Of a DNA stretch of 64,000 nt, positions 1-9,404 are shown piece by piece. Source of the DNA: an uncultured Actinomycetes bacterium (GTDB lineage Bacteria > Actinomycetota > Actinomycetes > Nanopelagicales > Nanopelagicaceae); contig CAILJM010000023.1 of the NCBI GenBank assembly GCA_903834515.1, positions 1-64,000 of the forward strand, given 5' to 3'. Made by a program: the position numbers and the translations under genes. The notes beneath the pieces are model-generated. The model saw nothing but the letters and a program-made list of their open reading frames with translations. It ran no database searches and had not been told where the DNA came from. How positions within the stretch are numbered: the first letter of the stretch is position 1; the number at the start of each line of letters is the position of its first letter.

Positions 1-190
1 GAGCAGCCTTCTTAGCAGCTGGCTTAGCAGCTGCCTTCTTGCGACGCTTTGGAGCTGCCTTCTTTGCAGGAGCAGCCTTCTTTGCAGCGGCCTTCTTACG
101 ACGCTTTGGAGCTGCCTTCTTAGCTGCTGGAGCAGCCTTCTTTGCAACAGCCTTCTTGCGCTTTGGAGCAGTTTTCTTAGCTGCAGCCAT
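1..190 (-). CDS. Histone H1-like Lys/Ala/Pro-rich DNA-binding protein (partial)
   Basis: The first 63 codons of a reverse-strand gene are visible; its C-terminus lies outside the window. The product is almost entirely Lys, Ala, Pro and Arg, built from imperfect repeats such as [19 protein letters not shown]. This composition is that of bacterial histone H1-like proteins, which bind DNA non-specifically in the nucleoid. The ATG at 188-190 follows a good ribosome-binding site (AGGAG at about 197-201). A likely -10 (TATTCT on the reverse strand) lies just upstream, giving a short leader. The repetitive low-complexity sequence prevents any finer assignment; a DNA-compaction role is inferred from composition alone. 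Confidence 0.72.
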   Translation of the reverse strand, partial: MAAAKKTAPKRKKAVAKKAAPAAKKAAPKRRKKAAAKKAAPAKKAAPKRRKKAAAKPAAKKAA

Positions 191-493
191 TGTGAGTCTC
201 CTATCAGAATAGTTCGATCCGTCACCGAACCTGTTCATGGAGAAGCGTGTCATCAATTAGAGAAATGCGCCACTATTTTCGATGAAAAATGGAGTGCGTG
301 TCGCAACATTATTTTTTTAATTTTTTATGCATTTTCGAGATTTTCGAAGATCTAGTTGAGAAAATTATTGGAAAATTACTTCGAAATATTTCTCGATTCG
401 TGCCAATTTATCCAGATTTTTTCTCTCAATTTCTCTCAATTTCTTTCAATTTCACTCATTCTGCAGAGTGCTTCAATTCACCAGGGAAAAGTA
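191..493. other. Intergenic AT-rich region with a 10-bp tandem repeat
   Basis: About 300 bases without a credible gene, between the start of the histone-like gene and the stop of the MFS gene. The part next to position 190 holds the histone-like gene's promoter and ribosome-binding site. The rest is strongly AT-rich with T-runs. It contains four copies of a 10-bp unit like TTTCTCTCAA at 420-459. Reading frames crossing this region have no recognisable protein content. Confidence 0.6.
420..459. repeat. 10-bp tandem repeat, four copies
   Basis: The unit TTTCTCTCAA occurs twice perfectly, followed by TTTCTTTCAA and TTTCACTCAT, downstream of the MFS gene stop. It has the same 10-bp period as the repeats at 14943-15000 and 63281-63370 but an unrelated sequence. 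Confidence 0.8.
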
Positions 494-1750
494 TTACTCA
501 GTCAGCTTTTCACGTTTCTGGGCTGCGAATTTATTGCTCCGAACGTCATAATGGAGGAAATCAGGCATCATTTTCGCTGAAAGTGTCACAAACCCAGCGC
601 AGAGCAAGCCCCCGCCCGCCACAGAAATCCGCAAAGTTGTCCATGCAGCCATGGTTCCGGCTCGCAATTGACCCCCCATTGGCCCCACGGCATATGAGAG
701 AAGTTCGATTCCAGCCAATCTGCCTCGATACTCATCAGCGATCGACTGATTCCATATATTTCCACGCATCATTGCCGAAACTTGATCCGATGCTCCCGCA
801 ACAGCCAAGAAGAAGAGGATCACCCAAAGATTAGTTGTTGTTGCCGAGAGCGCAATTGCTGCAGCCCAACCGAGAGCAGCATATGTCACTGCTCTTCCAT
901 GGAATGGGTAGGTTTTCATCCATCCACTAGTGAGAGTTACACATATCGCCCCAAGAATTCCGGCCGAGTAGAAGAGGCCCAGAGCCCAGCGTGCGTGAAT
1001 GTGATCGGCCCAAAATGGAAATAGCGCGTTGGGCATCGCAAAGAACATCGCCGCAAAGTCCACGATGTAAGTACCCATTAAATCCTTTCGTCCAATGGCG
1101 TATCTGACGCCTTCGACTAAAGATGAAAGTGATGCGGGAGTGGCTTTTTCGCTCGGTGGAACTGGGCTCATTCTGAAGATGAGAACCAATGAAAATATGT
1201 AGGTAATCACGTCGAGTATGTAGGCAGATTTCACACCCAGGGTCGAGATCATAATTCCACCAACTGCAGGGGCTACGACGGCTCCGACCTGCCATCGGAT
1301 TCCCATGAGAGCTGTCACAGAAGGCATATCTTCGTGGTCAACTATTCGAGGGACGATCGCTGACATGCTCGGAGTTTGTAAGCCATCAAGAGAGGTAAAA
1401 CCAGCCGCAACGATGTAGAGCAAAATCAAATGAGGTTTGTGAAGGAGAGAGTTGAAGAGCAGGAGCGAAGAGAGGCCGAGCGAGCCAAACTCAGTAATAA
1501 AAATCATCTTTTTGCGATCGAGAGAGTCGGCAAGGACGCCCCCATATAAGCTGAAAATGATGAGGGGGATAATCTGAGCCGCACCCATCAACCCCACGGC
1601 GATATATGAATTTGTCAGATCTTTAATTTGAAAGGGGAGCGCGACGTAAGTGACCATTGAGCCAAGGCGAGTAATGAGCCCAGAAGTGAAGAGCAATCGA
1701 AGCTCGCGATATTTTCTAAGAGGGGCAAGATCGATCGCAAATTTGCTCAT
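494..1750 (-). CDS. MFS transporter (EntS-like exporter family)
   Basis: This 418-residue polytopic membrane protein belongs to the major facilitator superfamily. Hydrophobic segments cover its whole length. The cytoplasmic loop between helices 2 and 3 carries the motif-A-like stretch GGVLADSLDRKK (residues about 70-81). Overall it resembles the MFS_3/EntS group of proton-driven drug or siderophore exporters, but no substrate can be read from the sequence. The ATG at 1748-1750 is preceded by a TAAGGT -10 element seven bases upstream, so the message is probably leaderless. The gene stands alone, with panB behind it on the same strand 32 bases away. Confidence 0.85.
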   Translation of the reverse strand: MSKFAIDLAPLRKYRELRLLFTSGLITRLGSMVTYVALPFQIKDLTNSYIAVGLMGAAQIIPLIIFSLYGGVLADSLDRKKMIFITEFGSLGLSSLLLFNSLLHKPHLILLYIVAAGFTSLDGLQTPSMSAIVPRIVDHEDMPSVTALMGIRWQVGAVVAPAVGGIMISTLGVKSAYILDVITYIFSLVLIFRMSPVPPSEKATPASLSSLVEGVRYAIGRKDLMGTYIVDFAAMFFAMPNALFPFWADHIHARWALGLFYSAGILGAICVTLTSGWMKTYPFHGRAVTYAALGWAAAIALSATTTNLWVILFFLAVAGASDQVSAMMRGNIWNQSIADEYRGRLAGIELLSYAVGPMGGQLRAGTMAAWTTLRISVAGGGLLCAGFVTLSAKMMPDFLHYDVRSNKFAAQKREKLTE

Positions 1751-1757
1751 GGCATGA

Positions 1758-1763
1758 ACCTTA
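1758..1763 (-). promoter_or_regulatory. -10 element of leaderless MFS gene
   Basis: TAAGGT on the reverse strand lies seven bases before the ATG at 1750, matching the actinobacterial TANNNT consensus with leaderless spacing. Confidence 0.5.
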
Positions 1764-1782
1764 TTGAAGTGACCAATTTATT

Positions 1783-2574
1783 TCAGTGGAAAGTCTGGTC
1801 TGGCCCGGGGAAATCACCCTCTTTGACATCGCTCACCCATTGAGTCGCCGCAGCGATCATAAGTTTGCGCCCATCGAGGTAGGACTTGGCAAATTTTGGC
1901 GCGCCTTCGGTAAGTCCCATGAGATCTGTCCAGACAAGCACTTGGGCATCAACCATTTTTCCAGCCCCGATCCCAATGATGGGAATGGAAAGTTCGGCGG
2001 CAATTTCTGCTGCCAACTCTTCGGGAACTAACTCCAACACGATTGCGAATACGCCAGCCTTTTCAAGGGCACGAGCCTCGGCCTTGATCCGATCACCATC
2101 GCCACCACGCCCTTGAACTTTAAATCCGCCTAATGCGTGCACTGATTGGGGAGTCAAACCAAGATGGCCCATCACTGGCATGCCGGCAGAGATGAGAGCA
2201 TGGATCTGCGGAACTATCTTTGCTCCACCTTCAAGTTTTACGGCGTGAACTTTTGCCTCTTTGAAGAATCTGATCCCAGTAGCTATCGCTTCATCTACGC
2301 CACCCTCGTACGAACCAAATGGGAAGTCAGCAACGACAAGGGCCCGCTCAGAGCCGCGGACGACTGCCCGAGCGAGGGGAATCAACTCATCCACTGTTAC
2401 GGGAATCGTATTCTCTTCACCGAGGAAGTTATTGCCCGCAGAATCTCCTACGAGCAAGACGGGAATACCTGCCTGGTCCAGGATGGAGGAGATCATTGAG
2501 TCGTATGCCGTGAGCATTGGCCATTTTTCGCCACGCTTTTTGCGGGCGGAGAGATCCGAAATTGTGATGCGCAT
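1783..2574 (-). CDS. panB: 3-methyl-2-oxobutanoate hydroxymethyltransferase
   Basis: PanB transfers a hydroxymethyl group from 5,10-methylene-THF to 2-oxoisovalerate, the first committed step of pantothenate and CoA synthesis in the cytoplasm. The 263-residue product matches the family length. It shows LTAYDSMISSILDQAGIPVL followed by the Mg-binding GDSAGN, GHLGLTPQS, the catalytic-Glu segment LELVPEELA and the IGIGAG loop. The reading frame is open ten codons further upstream, but the ATG at 2572-2574 starts where homologues do and has an AAAGG ribosome-binding sequence eight bases before it. It is divergent from nadE with 91 bases between the starts. Confidence 0.95.
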   Translation of the reverse strand: MRITISDLSARKKRGEKWPMLTAYDSMISSILDQAGIPVLLVGDSAGNNFLGEENTIPVTVDELIPLARAVVRGSERALVVADFPFGSYEGGVDEAIATGIRFFKEAKVHAVKLEGGAKIVPQIHALISAGMPVMGHLGLTPQSVHALGGFKVQGRGGDGDRIKAEARALEKAGVFAIVLELVPEELAAEIAAELSIPIIGIGAGKMVDAQVLVWTDLMGLTEGAPKFAKSYLDGRKLMIAAATQWVSDVKEGDFPGPDQTFH

Positions 2575-2653
2575 AGTGCTGACCTTTCTTGCAATCCGGG
2601 CCAATGTGGTCCCAGTTGCTGCTGAAGGATGACGGGGTAAATCGTAGCCCCTG

Positions 2654-2659
2654 TAGGCT
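2654..2659 (+). promoter_or_regulatory. -10 element of leaderless nadE
   Basis: TAGGCT followed by six bases (GATCTC) and then the GTG start of nadE. No ribosome-binding site is present, consistent with a leaderless message. Confidence 0.55.
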
Positions 2660-2665
2660 GATCTC

Positions 2666-4354
2666 GTGAGCAGTCAGTTGCGCGTAGGCCTTGCTCAGAT
2701 CAATCCAACCGTGGGGGATCTGATCAATAACCGCGCTCTTATTCTCGAGTATGTAGAGAAGGCAAAGGCGGCAGGAGTCCACCTTCTGGTCTTTCCGGAG
2801 ATGGTTTTAACGGGATACCCGGTGGAAGATCTGGCACTTCGATCAACTTTTCGAAAAGCTTCTCGAAAGGCTATAGCTGAGGTAGCTGATTCCATCGGGG
2901 AGATCGCACCAGATCTCGCAGCGATCGTTGGTTACCTTGATGAGAACCAGAATGGTGCTCCACAAAATGCAGTTGCTCTCATTCATCGCGGCCAGATAGT
3001 TGCGACATACATTAAGCACCATCTCCCTAATTACGGCGTCTTTGATGAATTCCGAAATTTTGTTGCTGGTTCAAAACCGTTGGTCTTTCGATTGCATGGA
3101 ATTGATATCGGCGTGGCAATTTGTGAGGACATCTGGCACTTCGATGGTCCAGTCGCTGAGTTAGCGGCTCGCACGCCTGGGTTAGTTGTAGTTCCCAATG
3201 GCAGCCCTTTTGAACGAAACAAGGATGATCGTCGTGCCCACCTCGTTTCTCAACGGGCTCGAGAGATCGGAGCACCGCTCTGCTACGTAAATATGACGGG
3301 CGGGCAAGATGATCTCGTCTTTGACGGCGACTCCATCATCGCAGATGCATCGGGATCAACGATCGCTCGCGCCCCACAATTTGATGATGGCCTGATGGTC
3401 GTCGACATAGATGCGAAATCCCATTCATCGACTCCTGAGATCATCCTCTCTGAATCAACGCTTCCAGAATATAAAAAATTAATCCCAGGAATCGCACACC
3501 GCCTAGACGATGCGGCAGAAATTTGGCAGGCCGTAGTCGTCGGACTTCGTGATTACGTCGAGAAGAATGGTTTTAAAAGCGTTCTGCTGGGTCTATCTGG
3601 GGGAATTGATTCCGCAGTTGTGGCCGCTATCGCCGCCGATGCAATTGGGCCGCGACGCGTGTATGGCGTATCGCTGCCAAGCAAATATTCAAGCGATCAT
3701 TCACTCTCGGATGCTGAGGATTCCGCTGAGCGGATTGGACTTCACTACACAGTTCTCCCCATCCAACCGATGGTCAACTCCTTCTTAAGCGAAGTGGGGC
3801 TTACTGGACTAGCTGAAGAGAATGTCCAGGCGCGCGTGCGCGGGACAACGTTGATGGGCTTATCAAATCAGGATGGACATCTCGTCTTGGCGACGGGAAA
3901 TAAATCTGAACTTGCTGTTGGCTACTCAACACTTTATGGCGATGCCGTTGGTGGATATGCCCCCATCAAAGATCTACTCAAGATGGAAGTGTGGGCGATT
4001 GCTAAGTGGCGAAATGCGCAAGCGATTCGCAACGGCCAGATTCCACCCATCCCAGAGAACTCGATCGAGAAAGAGCCATCAGCTGAGCTTCGACCTGATC
4101 AAAGAGATAGCGATTCACTTCCGGATTATCCGACTCTTGATCGGATGTTGACGATCTATATCGATGAAGACCGGGGATTAGATGGTCTGCTCGCGGCAGG
4201 CTTCGCTCCTGATCTCTCGATGCGAACGATTCGCATGGTTGACCGCGCTGAATATAAACGTCGCCAATATCCGCCTGGACCCAAGATCTCTGCGAGGGCA
4301 TTTGGCAAAGATCGTCGACTTCCTATTACATCTCATTGGACTGAGACGAACTAA
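2666..4354 (+). CDS. nadE: Glutamine-dependent NAD+ synthetase
   Basis: This 562-residue enzyme converts deamido-NAD+ to NAD+ using ATP and ammonia from glutamine. The N-terminal nitrilase-type glutaminase domain (about 1-270) has a complete triad: Glu45 in VFPEM, Lys117 in YIKHHLPNYG and Cys153 in AICEDIW. The C-terminal synthetase domain has the ATP pyrophosphatase loop SGGIDSA at 311-317 and the conserved ATGNKSELAVGYST further on. Start is GTG; no Shine-Dalgarno is visible, but a TAGGCT -10 lies six bases upstream. The presence of the glutaminase domain means free ammonia is not required. Confidence 0.96.
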   Translation: MSSQLRVGLAQINPTVGDLINNRALILEYVEKAKAAGVHLLVFPEMVLTGYPVEDLALRSTFRKASRKAIAEVADSIGEIAPDLAAIVGYLDENQNGAPQNAVALIHRGQIVATYIKHHLPNYGVFDEFRNFVAGSKPLVFRLHGIDIGVAICEDIWHFDGPVAELAARTPGLVVVPNGSPFERNKDDRRAHLVSQRAREIGAPLCYVNMTGGQDDLVFDGDSIIADASGSTIARAPQFDDGLMVVDIDAKSHSSTPEIILSESTLPEYKKLIPGIAHRLDDAAEIWQAVVVGLRDYVEKNGFKSVLLGLSGGIDSAVVAAIAADAIGPRRVYGVSLPSKYSSDHSLSDAEDSAERIGLHYTVLPIQPMVNSFLSEVGLTGLAEENVQARVRGTTLMGLSNQDGHLVLATGNKSELAVGYSTLYGDAVGGYAPIKDLLKMEVWAIAKWRNAQAIRNGQIPPIPENSIEKEPSAELRPDQRDSDSLPDYPTLDRMLTIYIDEDRGLDGLLAAGFAPDLSMRTIRMVDRAEYKRRQYPPGPKISARAFGKDRRLPITSHWTETN

Positions 4355-4370
4355 GGCTTTATTATTTAAC

Positions 4371-4485
4371 CAGGTCACGAGTTCCAGTGTTTAGCCCCGG
4401 CTTACTGGACGGCAACCCTCCACCACGGTGGGGTGCTCCGGGTGAAGACCAGGTCGCTAGCAAAGTGCAGCGGCAAGCGTGGGTG
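4371..4485 (+). ncRNA. SAM-IV riboswitch upstream of metY
   Basis: The leader of metY carries the SAM-I/IV core: GGTCACGAG, CCAG, TAGCCCCGGC, CGGCAACCCTCC, GGTGGGGTGC, CCGGGTGAAGACC. GGTC near 4373 pairs with GACC near 4461 as P1. The CCAG/CTGG and CCAC/GGTG pairs form the inner stems. The arrangement, with CCCCGGC before the CGGCAACCC segment and GGGTGAAGACC closing, is that of the actinobacterial SAM-IV class rather than SAM-I. It should repress metY (and possibly metX) when S-adenosylmethionine is plentiful. Confidence 0.88.
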
Positions 4486-4556
4486 AATGATCTCTATCCG
4501 CATTCGATGTGGGTTATGAAGAAGCACCCTCCTGTATTCACTTTAAGGAGTGAGAT

Positions 4557-5873
4557 ATGTCGTTTGATCCAGCAAAAGCCTCATTTGAAACACGCCAAGT
4601 CCATGCCGGACAGGTCCCTGATCCAACGACAGGTGCGCGCGCACTTCCGTTGTATCAGACAACCGCTTACCAGTTCCGCGATACAAAGCATGCAGCTGAT
4701 CTCTTTGGTCTTGCCGAGTTGGGAAATATCTACACCCGCATTATGAATCCAACGCAAGATGCAGTGGAGCAACGGATCGCATCTTTGGAAGGCGGAGTCG
4801 CCGCTCTTCTTGTCGCTTCAGGATCTGCAGCCACTACGTATGCGCTTCTGAATGTTGCAGAAGCTGGCGATCACATCGTTTCATCGCCAAGTCTTTACGG
4901 TGGCACTTACAACTTATTTCATTACACCTTTAAGAAGTTTGGTATTGAAGTTACCTTCGTTGATGATCCTTCCGATCCGGAGTCATGGAAGAAGGCGATA
5001 CGTCCAAATACCAAAGCGCTTTTTGGTGAGACCATTGCAAATCCAAAGAATGAAATCTTGGATATCGCAGCCGTGGCCAAAGTTGCACACGATGCCGGCC
5101 TTCCGCTGATCGTAGATAACACTGTTGCCACACCATTTTTGATTCGCCCAATCGAGCACGGTGCCGATGTCGTCATTCACTCTGCGACGAAATTCCTCTC
5201 CGGTCATGGAAATGCGGTCGTGGGTGCGATTGTCGATGCAGGCACCTTTGACTATGCAAAACATGCGGAAAAATTCCCCAACTTTAATGAGCCAGATCCT
5301 TCTTATCACGGTCTCATCTACGCACAAGCTCTTGGCGTCGGTTCTGCCTTTGGCGCAAACTTGTCATACATCTTCAAAATTCGCCTCACCTTATTGCGAG
5401 ATACGGGCGCTGCAGTGAGCCCGTTCAATGCTTGGCTATTAGCTCAAGGCTTAGAGACACTCTCGTTACGTATTGAACGCCATGTTTCCAATGCCCAGGC
5501 GCTAGCAAAATGGCTTGAAGCCCGCCCAGAAGTAGAGAGCGTTAATTACGCCTCTCTTCCATCGAGCAAGTATCACGCCCTTGCAAGTAAATACGCGCCT
5601 AAAGGAAGCGGTTCTGTGCTCTCATTCGAAATCAAAGGCGGAATCGAAGCTGGCAAGAAGTTTGTTGAAGCACTGAAGTTGCATTCACACGTCGCAAATA
5701 TCGGGGATGTTCGCTCACTCGTGATCCATCCCGCTTCAACCACTCACTCGCAACTCACCCCTGAAGAGCAATTCACAGCAGGAGTTACTCCCGGTTTGAT
5801 TCGCCTTTCAGTGGGCATTGAAAATATCGATGACATCACGGCAGATATTGAGGGTGGCTTCTCTGCGATCTAG
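4557..5873 (+). CDS. metY: O-acetylhomoserine sulfhydrylase
   Basis: This PLP enzyme of the Cys/Met-metabolism family makes homocysteine from O-acetylhomoserine and sulfide. The 438-residue product has the family length. It includes the PLP-phosphate-binding region around residues 88-92 (ASGSAAT), DNTVATP around 188, and the Schiff-base lysine at position 212 in HSATKFLSGHG. The ATG follows a clear AAGGAG. It is controlled by the SAM-IV riboswitch immediately upstream and followed by metX, 17 bases on, so acetylation and direct sulfhydrylation of homoserine are encoded together. Confidence 0.95.
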   Translation: MSFDPAKASFETRQVHAGQVPDPTTGARALPLYQTTAYQFRDTKHAADLFGLAELGNIYTRIMNPTQDAVEQRIASLEGGVAALLVASGSAATTYALLNVAEAGDHIVSSPSLYGGTYNLFHYTFKKFGIEVTFVDDPSDPESWKKAIRPNTKALFGETIANPKNEILDIAAVAKVAHDAGLPLIVDNTVATPFLIRPIEHGADVVIHSATKFLSGHGNAVVGAIVDAGTFDYAKHAEKFPNFNEPDPSYHGLIYAQALGVGSAFGANLSYIFKIRLTLLRDTGAAVSPFNAWLLAQGLETLSLRIERHVSNAQALAKWLEARPEVESVNYASLPSSKYHALASKYAPKGSGSVLSFEIKGGIEAGKKFVEALKLHSHVANIGDVRSLVIHPASTTHSQLTPEEQFTAGVTPGLIRLSVGIENIDDITADIEGGFSAI

Positions 5874-5878
5874 AGGCC

Positions 5879-5884
5879 TACTAT
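5879..5884 (+). promoter_or_regulatory. -10 element of leaderless metX
   Basis: TACTAT, then six bases (CGATAC), then the metX ATG. This predicts an internal promoter that lets metX be transcribed independently of the riboswitch-controlled metY message. Confidence 0.5.
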
Positions 5885-5890
5885 CGATAC

Positions 5891-6991
5891 ATGAGCGCCG
5901 TAAGTAGTCGAGTCTCCGGGGCGTGGTTTGAGGACCACGACCCCGGTGATCGCCGCTTCCACAAAATAGGCGATCTTGAACTCGAATCAGGCGAATTGCT
6001 CCCCGATGTGACACTCGCGTATCAGACGTGGGGCAGTCTCAACGAGAGCGCAGATAATGCGATTCTCGTCAATCACGCCTTAACTGGTTGGTCGGATGTG
6101 CCAGGCTGGTGGCCATCGATGGTTGGGGCTGGGTTGCCTCTCGACTCCGAAAAATATTTCATCATCTGTCCAAATGTCATTGGCGGCTGCCAAGGCAGTA
6201 CTGGCCCTTCCTCACTTGCGCCAGATGGAAAGCGTTGGGGTTCTCGTTTCCCGCGCATCACCATTAGGGATATGGTCGCGGCAGAAGTTGCCCTGGCCGA
6301 TCAACTTGGAATTAAAAAGTTTGTTTTGGCAGTTGGTCCATCCCTCGGGGGAATGCGAGCGCTCGAATGGGCGATTCAATATCCAGATCGAGTCGGCGCT
6401 ATCGCAACGATTGGCTCCTCCGCCGTTGCCACGGGGGATCAAATTGCAACCGCTTCGATCCAGATCAGAGCGATTGAGACGGATCCGCACTTTAATTCGG
6501 GAGATTATTACGAGCGATCGGAAGGCCCGATAAATGGAATGGGTATAGCTAGGCGTATTGCCCACCTCACCTATCGAACAGAGTCTGAGATGGACGTTCG
6601 ATTTGGTCGTGAGCTCCAAGGGGATTCGACTGGTCGATGGGCTGTTGAGTCCTATCTCGATCATCATGCCGATAAGTTGGCGGGCCGTTTTGATGCCAAT
6701 ACCTACATCTCACTCACCGATGCCATGAACTCTCATGATGTCGGTCGAGATCGAGGGGGAGTAGCGGCTGCGCTCGCGACCATCAGAGTTCCGACCTTTG
6801 TCATGGCGATCGAGACTGATCGCCTCTTCCCGCCCAGATTGCAGGAGGAGATCGCCGAACTCACGCCCAGTTCCGCCCCTATTGAGCGCCTCAACTCTCC
6901 ATTTGGACATGATGGTTTCTTAATCGAGGTTGAAACGGTGGGAGAATTTGTCCGCCGAGCGGTCGAAACTGGGTCAAAACACCTGCACTAG
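5891..6991 (+). CDS. metX: Homoserine O-acetyltransferase
   Basis: MetX acetylates homoserine from acetyl-CoA and supplies the substrate of the preceding metY. The 366-residue alpha/beta-hydrolase-fold protein has NHALTG near residue 61, the nucleophile elbow VGPSLGG with Ser151, a late acid region (ETDRLFP) and the catalytic His in FGHDGFL near the C-terminus. Length and motif order match MetX. No ribosome-binding site precedes the ATG; a TACTAT element is positioned for leaderless transcription. Confidence 0.95.
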   Translation: MSAVSSRVSGAWFEDHDPGDRRFHKIGDLELESGELLPDVTLAYQTWGSLNESADNAILVNHALTGWSDVPGWWPSMVGAGLPLDSEKYFIICPNVIGGCQGSTGPSSLAPDGKRWGSRFPRITIRDMVAAEVALADQLGIKKFVLAVGPSLGGMRALEWAIQYPDRVGAIATIGSSAVATGDQIATASIQIRAIETDPHFNSGDYYERSEGPINGMGIARRIAHLTYRTESEMDVRFGRELQGDSTGRWAVESYLDHHADKLAGRFDANTYISLTDAMNSHDVGRDRGGVAAALATIRVPTFVMAIETDRLFPPRLQEEIAELTPSSAPIERLNSPFGHDGFLIEVETVGEFVRRAVETGSKHLH

Positions 6992-7026
6992 CGAGTTCTA
7001 ATGTGCATTTTGCCCTGTGGACAATT

Positions 7027-7032
7027 TATAAT
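7027..7032 (+). promoter_or_regulatory. Probable sigma-A -10 of the principal sigma factor gene
   Basis: A perfect TATAAT about 55 bases before the GTG start of the sigma factor gene. No convincing -35 is seen at standard spacing. The leader includes a CTGAC/GTCAG inverted repeat. Confidence 0.55.
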
Positions 7033-7087
7033 ATAGCCAGCAACTTTCCTGACCCGACAGTGAGTCAGATAAACAAAAGGATGACCT

Positions 7088-8615
<1,528 letters not shown>

Positions 8616-8623
<8 letters not shown>

Positions 8624-8810
8624 TCCGAAGATCTTCATCAACCCGCGATCTGGTTCAATCCGGATCTCGGGGGAGGTTGATTTTGTCGATGCGGCAGGTA
8701 ATCTCATCAAGAGCGAATCAGATATCAAGCTCTGTGGATGTGGCCATTCGAAGGATAAGCCTTACTGCGACGGCTCCCATAAAGAATTTCTGCCACCCAA
8801 GACTGATTAA
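8616..8810 (+). CDS. CDGSH iron-sulfur domain protein
   Basis: A small protein of about 64 residues ending in the CDGSH zinc-finger-like motif: C-x-C-x2-S-x3-P-x-C-D-G-S-H ([16 protein letters not shown]). In the mitoNEET family this motif binds a [2Fe-2S] cluster through three Cys and one His. The domain begins right after the sigma factor gene and no ATG precedes it in frame. The best start is TTG at 8616, overlapping the sigma factor stop by eight bases; a longer version reaching further back into rpoD is unlikely. The stop codon lies inside the first unit of a 15-bp tandem repeat. Function is unassigned; electron transfer or iron-sulfur storage is possible. Confidence 0.75.
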
Positions 8811-8886
8811 TCCAAGACTGATTAATCCAAGACTGATTAATCCAAGACTGATTAATCCAAGACTGATTAATCCAAGGCTGATTAAC
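8797..8886. repeat. 15-bp tandem repeat, six copies
   Basis: Six head-to-tail copies of CCAAGACTGATTAAT, the last with two changes. The first copy encodes the last residues and TAA stop of the CDGSH gene, so each copy carries a spare stop codon. A relative of the unit (GATTAATCCGAAG) also surrounds the sigma factor stop at 8618-8630. Confidence 0.95.
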
Positions 8887-8900
8887 GAGAGCGTGAAGTT

Positions 8901-9131
8901 TTATTCGTCCTCAGAGACGAGGACTGGCGTAGCCGTGAGCTTTGATGTCTCATCTTGAATAGCCGCGACAACCGGCTTGAGCCCCTCGGCATACTGCTTA
9001 GCATGGTGAGCACAGAAGAGTAGCTCTCCACCATTGAGAAGTGTTGCCCGAACATAGGCTTGAGCCCCGCAACGATCGCAACGATCGACAGCGTTCAGCG
9101 GTGTTGGTTCAAGAATCAACTGCTCTGACAT
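8901..9131 (-). CDS. DUF7455-type small zinc-ribbon protein
   Basis: A 76-residue acidic protein with two metal-ligand pairs, Cys18-x2-Cys21 (DRCDRCG) and Cys40-x2-His43 (LFCAHH), separated by 18 residues. It matches the small actinobacterial DUF7455 proteins usually found beside the principal sigma factor and gyrase-like genes, as here. The ATG has a strong AAGGAG ribosome-binding site. The function is unknown; zinc binding is inferred from the ligand pattern. Confidence 0.8.
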   Translation of the reverse strand: MSEQLILEPTPLNAVDRCDRCGAQAYVRATLLNGGELLFCAHHAKQYAEGLKPVVAAIQDETSKLTATPVLVSEDE

Positions 9132-9404
9132 CTGTTCACTCCTTCTCGGTCGCCCTCACTAGTGGAACTTTTTCTCGTAGCGCGAATCTTATGTGCTACT
9201 GGAACAGTAAATCACGGAAGGTTATTCCTTCGCGCGTTAAATTCTTATTTCGTGAGATTTCTCGCCCTATTTCAGGCAAATTCTCACCACCCTCTGGCGC
9301 CTTGAGACTCCTCTGAGGAGAAGAAGGGGGATGCGAGGGAAAAAATCGCTCCTACGGCGCGTAATGGACCGATTTCGAGGTCCTGAGAGATAGCCTCTGC
9401 ACCC
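9132..9404. other. Divergent intergenic region between DUF7455 gene and parE
   Basis: About 270 bases holding the ribosome-binding site of the DUF7455 gene and, at the other end, TAGCCT (9391-9396) eight bases before the parE GTG as a possible -10. A CTCCTC/GAGGAG inverted repeat occurs near 9308-9320. No further gene was seen. Confidence 0.5.

Noticed and set aside
289-834. Open frame of 181 codons on the forward strand
   Set aside because: It runs through the AT-rich intergenic repeats and antisense to the MFS gene, with low-complexity Phe/Ser content and no family resemblance.
8677-8958. Frame with repeated PRLIN pentapeptides
   Set aside because: It arises only because the 15-bp tandem repeat has no stop in this frame; the CDGSH frame explains the region.
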